Assembly (NCBI GenBank): GCA_017527675.1
Contig: JAFXPU010000024.1
Span: 62,001 to 126,000 of the forward strand
Direction: 5' to 3'
Length of the DNA: 64,000 nucleotides
Source: Bacilli bacterium
Lineage (GTDB): Bacteria > Bacillota_I > Bacilli_A > RF39 > UBA660
Position 1 is the first letter of the stretch; each line of letters starts with the position of its first letter. The notes beneath the pieces are model-generated. The model was not told where the DNA came from, made no database searches, and worked only from the letters and a program-made list of their open reading frames with translations. Shown one piece after another: positions 60,431-64,000 of the stretch. The translations under genes were made by a program, and so were the position numbers.

Positions 60431-61111
60431 ATATCCTAAACCTTTTAAGTATGAGATAAATGCATCATATTCAGAATATCCAACCCAACCTTGACCATCG
60501 TTGTTAGCAGATAAGATTTGACCATTTTGAACAACAATTACCATTGGTGTGTATCCAAAGTTTTCAGCCATGAAATCATTTAAACCAGTAATTGCTGCAT
60601 AGTCAGCATCTGTAACATTAGAAATATCATAGTAATAAGTTTTATATCCTAATTCTTCTTGAGCTTGTTGTAATGTTGGTAAGAAAGCAACACAGTAACC
60701 ACAAGTTGGTCTACCAATATAAATTAATGCTTTTTCTTCACCATTATATAAGTTAATTAATTGTTCAGCAGTAATTTCTTCAAACATTGAAACATCATAT
60801 TCTTGTTCATCAGTTCCAGTGTTTGAACCACCATTTCCACTATTTTCACTTGTTGAAGTATTATTATTTTTATTTTTACCATTATTGTGATAATCAACAG
60901 CTAAGATAATAGTGAATACTGCACTGATTGCAGCAAATACTAAAATGCAAATTAATGTATAGAAAATACTTTTTAATAAACATTCATTTGAACTGCATTT
61001 GCAATCATTACAAGTGCAACCACATTTATCTTCAACTACTGCTTCAACTATTTCTTCCTTGTTTACAACTTTTTTAGCTTTTGTATTTGTAGCTTTTTTT
61101 GTAGTAGCCAT
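60428..61111 (-). CDS. Membrane-anchored thioredoxin-like protein with Cys-rich N-terminus
   Basis: 227 residues from the ATG at 61111, 8 bases after GGAGG. The cytosolic N-terminus has a Lys-rich part and a cluster of six Cys (KCGCTCNDCKCSSNECL) that could bind metal. One membrane span at about 52-75 follows, then an Asn/Gly/Ser linker. The outer thioredoxin domain has the redox site RPTCGYCVAF and cis-Pro in GYTPMVIV. It should act in thiol chemistry outside the membrane. Confidence 0.88.
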   Translation of the reverse strand: MATTKKATNTKAKKVVNKEEIVEAVVEDKCGCTCNDCKCSSNECLLKSIFYTLICILVFAAISAVFTIILAVDYHNNGKNKNNNTSTSENSGNGGSNTGTDEQEYDVSMFEEITAEQLINLYNGEEKALIYIGRPTCGYCVAFLPTLQQAQEELGYKTYYYDISNVTDADYAAITGLNDFMAENFGYTPMVIVVQNGQILSANNDGQGWVGYSEYDAFISYLKGLGY

Positions 61112-61222
61112 ACCTAATTCCTCCTTCTTCAATCATTTCTAATTATATTATAATTTAACATTTAAGTCAAATGATTTGTCAAAAAAGTGCTTAATTTACA
61201 TAGATTATAATAGGTGATTTTA

Positions 61223-62101
61223 ATGTTTATAGGTTCAGGAGTTGCTTTAGTTACTCCTTTTAAAAAAACTGGAGAAATAGATTATGTTACTTTAAAAAAC
61301 TTAGTTGATTTTCATATTGAGCATAAAACAGATGCTATAATTGTTTGTGGAACAACAGGGGAGGCACCAACTTTATCATGTAAAGAACATTTAAGTTGTA
61401 TTGAGGCGTGCATCTCTTTTGCTGATGGTAAAATACCTATCATAGCAGGTACTGGTTCTAATAATACTAAAACGGCTATTGCCAATTCAGTGGAGGCTCA
61501 AAAATTAGGTGCAGATGGTCTTTTGCTTGTAACACCATATTATAATAAAACAACTCAAGAAGGTTTAATCAATCATTATAAAGCAATTTCAAATAAAGTA
61601 GATTTGCCAATTATTCTATATAATGTACCATCTCGTACGGGTTTAAATATTGAACCAGAGACATTTCGTCAATTATTTTATGAATGTGATAATATAATTG
61701 GTATTAAGGAAGCATCTGGTAACATATCTCAAGTAGCTCATATGTTGGATTTAACTCAAGGTGACGCTTGGGTCTATTCGGGTAATGATGATCAAGTAGT
61801 ACCGGTTTTATCATTAGGTGGAGTAGGTGTTATTTCGGTGGTTGCTAATATTATGCCAGATATTATGCATGAGATGGTATATGATTATTTAGAAGGTAGA
61901 ACTGATGATTCTAAAGAAAAACAATTAAAAATCCTAAAACTTGCTAAAAATTTATTTAGTGAAACTAATCCCATACCCATTAAAAAGGCTATGGAATTAA
62001 TGGGAATGATAAATGGTACACTTCGTCAACCATTATGTGATATGAGTCCTAAAAATACTGTCGAATTAAAAAGTGAAATGATTAAGCAAAAAATCTTGTA
62101 A
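61223..62101 (+). CDS. dapA: 4-hydroxy-tetrahydrodipicolinate synthase
   Basis: 292 residues. DapA starts lysine/diaminopimelate synthesis from pyruvate and aspartate semialdehyde. The GTTGEAPTLS loop, YNVPSRTG (catalytic Tyr), GIKEASGNI (Schiff-base Lys) and GNDDQVVPVLSLGG are all present. AGGTG precedes the ATG at 61223. It supplies the wall cross-link residue. The rest of the dap pathway is not in this window. Confidence 0.95.
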   Translation: MFIGSGVALVTPFKKTGEIDYVTLKNLVDFHIEHKTDAIIVCGTTGEAPTLSCKEHLSCIEACISFADGKIPIIAGTGSNNTKTAIANSVEAQKLGADGLLLVTPYYNKTTQEGLINHYKAISNKVDLPIILYNVPSRTGLNIEPETFRQLFYECDNIIGIKEASGNISQVAHMLDLTQGDAWVYSGNDDQVVPVLSLGGVGVISVVANIMPDIMHEMVYDYLEGRTDDSKEKQLKILKLAKNLFSETNPIPIKKAMELMGMINGTLRQPLCDMSPKNTVELKSEMIKQKIL

Positions 62102-62154
62102 TCTTTATTTAAAAGTGATAAGATATTACATGTTTTGAAAAAAAGGGTGATTAA

Positions 62155-63144
62155 ATGTCAAAAGCAGATGTATTAAAAAAATTTGAAGATGAGTTTGTAA
62201 TGCTTTCATTATTTGATGAAAAATTACATGAAGCAGAAAAGTATTATGAAGAAAAACTTAGAACAAAAAAAGTATTTAGATTAACTAAAGATGAAAAACA
62301 AAATGTTATAGTATATTATGATCTTCTAGTAGATTATAATCAAAAAGTTGAGAAATTTTTAGGTAATCAAAAATATGCTGACTTAGTTAAAGAAACTAAT
62401 GATGATAGTTTAATTAATGCTATTAATGTAATTAAAAGTAATTTAATTAAAAATGGTTTAATGATTGAAAAATATTTAAGGGTAATTAAATCTCAACCAT
62501 CTTTATTTATGCATTATTTTGATGGTAAAATTCAAAAACGTGGTACTTATGATAGAGATATTACTAATCAATATCGTAAATCAATGGGGTATACAGCATT
62601 AGAAAATTATTCTATATCTGAATTCTATCATTGGGTTACAAGTCAAAAAATTATTGGTGAAGATTTTATTCAACAATTGAGTGATATTGAAAAGAATTAT
62701 AATTTAAAATTTGGTGAATTAAATAAAGGTTTATATGATTCATTATTTATAGGTCATAAAAATTGGAAATTAATTACTCCAAATAGTTATACATTTGATG
62801 CTTTAGATCAAAGTAATGTTATTAAAGGATCACTTGTATATGAATGTGGAACTGCTATAAAAGATAATTATAAGACTATGAATGTTCCTTCTACTATTGA
62901 TACAATTGTTTTACATAATCCATATAATAAAAAAGAATGTGATACTTTATCATTAGTTTCTGATGAGATGAATGTTATTTTATCTTTCTTTGGTTATGTA
63001 ACTGATAAAGATTATGCAGAAAAATTAGAATTATATAATAAGTATTTAGCTGCATTTGCTAATAATAAAAATGGAGATGTAATTCAATTATCTCAAGAAA
63101 AAAATAAACAATATGTTAAGACAGTTGTAAGTTTAAAAAAATAA
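62155..63144 (+). CDS. Uncharacterised 329-residue protein
   Basis: A soluble protein, helical in the first 150 residues with many Lys/Glu, then a mixed domain with SLFIGHKNWKLITPNSYTF and MNVPSTIDTIVLHNPYN. I do not recognise it. GGGTGAT precedes the ATG and a strong terminator follows. Confidence 0.5.
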   Translation: MSKADVLKKFEDEFVMLSLFDEKLHEAEKYYEEKLRTKKVFRLTKDEKQNVIVYYDLLVDYNQKVEKFLGNQKYADLVKETNDDSLINAINVIKSNLIKNGLMIEKYLRVIKSQPSLFMHYFDGKIQKRGTYDRDITNQYRKSMGYTALENYSISEFYHWVTSQKIIGEDFIQQLSDIEKNYNLKFGELNKGLYDSLFIGHKNWKLITPNSYTFDALDQSNVIKGSLVYECGTAIKDNYKTMNVPSTIDTIVLHNPYNKKECDTLSLVSDEMNVILSFFGYVTDKDYAEKLELYNKYLAAFANNKNGDVIQLSQEKNKQYVKTVVSLKK

Positions 63145-63177
63145 TTTTAACAAAATCTTGTTAAAATTATTTTTTTT
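63139..63177 (+). terminator. Terminator of the 329-residue gene
   Basis: AATAATTTTAACAA, AATC loop, TTGTTAAAATTATT, then T residues. Confidence 0.85.
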
Positions 63178-63200
63178 ATGTTATAATTAAATAGTCATAT

Positions 63201-63277
63201 GGCCTGTTGGTGAAGTGGTTTAACACATAGCCCTCTCAAGGCTACATTCATGGGTCCGAATCCCATACAGGTCACCA
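63201..63277 (+). tRNA. tRNA-Glu (CTC) with unusual T-loop
   Basis: A cloverleaf with anticodon loop CTCTCAA in an AGCC/GGCT stem and encoded CCA. The T-loop reads TCCGAAT, where nearly all tRNAs have TTC, so U55 is replaced by C. Expression may still be normal, but Psi55 cannot form. Confidence 0.85.
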
Positions 63278-63286
63278 TTTAAAAAT

Positions 63287-63311
63287 AACTAGGTATATCC
63301 TAGTTTTTTTA
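63287..63311 (+). terminator. Terminator after tRNA-Glu (CTC)
   Basis: AACTAGG and CCTAGTT form a stem followed by seven T. Confidence 0.8.
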
Positions 63312-63326
63312 ATTTATAATATAAGT

Positions 63327-63830
63327 ATGAATATAATAATAGCTAATATATTTGGTTTTATATCCTTACTTATAAGTATATATATGTATCAGGCAAATAC
63401 TAAAAAAGATTTATTATTAAGACAAATATTCTATACTATTTTTATACTTATAGAATTTATCTTTTTAAATGCTTATGTAGCTTTTTTAGTTAGTTTAATT
63501 TCTCTTATTAGAACCTTGATATATTATTACTGCCAAAAGACAAATAGAAAGATACCAATACTATATTTAGTATTAATTGTCGTTTTGTTTTTATTATCTT
63601 TATTATTTAATTATCAAAATATTTTTAGTTTTATTCCGGTTATTATTGGAATATCTTATACAATTACTTTACTTATAAAAAATGTAAACAAAATAAAAAT
63701 AATATGTATTATTTTAGCTATACTATGGATTATTTATTATTTAGTTATTCATGCTTATGTTTCTATAATTACTAGAATAATTGATATTATATCTATTTTA
63801 TATTCTATAAAAAAAGATTTTAAGAAATAA
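63327..63830 (+). CDS. YgjV-family inner-membrane protein
   Basis: 167 residues with about six hydrophobic segments and the start NIFGFISLLISIYMYQANTKKDLLLRQ seen in YgjV-type proteins. The role of the family is unknown. A TATAAT ends six bases before the ATG and there is no ribosome-binding site, so the mRNA may be leaderless. Its end overlaps the convergent gene by 11 bases. Confidence 0.75.
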   Translation: MNIIIANIFGFISLLISIYMYQANTKKDLLLRQIFYTIFILIEFIFLNAYVAFLVSLISLIRTLIYYYCQKTNRKIPILYLVLIVVLFLLSLLFNYQNIFSFIPVIIGISYTITLLIKNVNKIKIICIILAILWIIYYLVIHAYVSIITRIIDIISILYSIKKDFKK

Positions 63831-64000
63831 TTGTATGATTCCTAAAATCTTCTAAATAGTTATTATCTTCTAAAGCTAATGTATTAATTATCTTAGTATT
63901 AATATAAAGTAGGTTGTCTTTATCATTTGTATATGCTGTTATAATTGGTAAATTTATATCTTTTTTTATATTTTTAAAATATTTTTGTCCATTTTCTTTC
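63820..64000 (-). CDS. C-terminal part of an unknown protein (runs off the window)
   Basis: A minus-strand frame open from the window edge to the TAA at 63822-63820. The 60 residues include LPIITAYTNDKDNLLYINTK. It is charged and soluble-looking. Too little is seen to name it. Confidence 0.55.
   Translation of the reverse strand, partial: KENGQKYFKNIKKDINLPIITAYTNDKDNLLYINTKIINTLALEDNNYLEDFRNHTIIS

Overview
The window is AT-rich bacterial DNA with dense genes, Shine-Dalgarno sites, TGA used as a stop and a full peptidoglycan gene set (mraY, ftsW, murC, a PASTA-type penicillin-binding protein, dapA). This fits a walled, low-GC Bacillota, probably an uncultured gut Bacilli lineage near the RF39 or Erysipelotrichales type. 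The taxonomic placement is inference; there is no 16S gene here.

The centre of interest is 3930-17667, an element of about 13.7 kb that splits a SpoVD/FtsI-type division transpeptidase exactly at the Asn codon of its SxN active-site motif. The flanks share the core AACCYAGGT, and precise excision would rebuild a 633-residue protein. A large serine recombinase sits at the right end. Its reading frame crosses the attachment site, so integration should change its C-terminus. Its operon is preceded by mutually exclusive terminator and antiterminator pairings.

Inside the element is a complete diversity-generating retroelement (DGR). A 111-bp template repeat (11622-11732) matches a variable repeat (11320-11430) at the 3' end of a 717-residue surface protein. 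All 13 differences fall on template adenines. The MutS-domain-I-like protein, Avd and reverse transcriptase follow. The variable protein is the last gene of a secretion operon holding a SipW-type signal peptidase and several TasA/camelysin-like or SipW-signal proteins. This suggests a surface fibre with a hypervariable lectin-fold component. Upstream, a tyrosine recombinase gene and the operon promoter lie between two inverted core-type sites with matching 7-bp spacers, which looks like an ON/OFF invertible switch. Two tandem-HTH repressors, duplicated promoter/operator sequences and a candidate small RNA complete the element.

The flanks look like ordinary chromosome. At 1-2888 are moxR/DUF58 and an unknown gene. 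At 18541-22622 are an HD hydrolase, a cation exporter, mraY and ftsW. At 22666-36256 are an ORF6N-PLD protein, tmk, ZIP and DUF368 transporters, an ABC-2 exporter, hemolysin III, thyA and a wall-anchored protein. At 36266-45127 are CIRCE-controlled hsp20, an ABC exporter with a long leader, murC and rnhC. At 45207-64000 are rsmE, mtaB, gmk, a peptidase, dapA and many lineage-specific unknowns. Five tRNA genes are present (Glu-TTC, Ile-GAT, Lys-CTT, Gly-GCC, Met-CAT) plus a Glu-CTC with an unusual T-loop. Many genes have a -10 box only a few bases ahead of the ribosome-binding site, so very short 5' leaders seem to be the rule.
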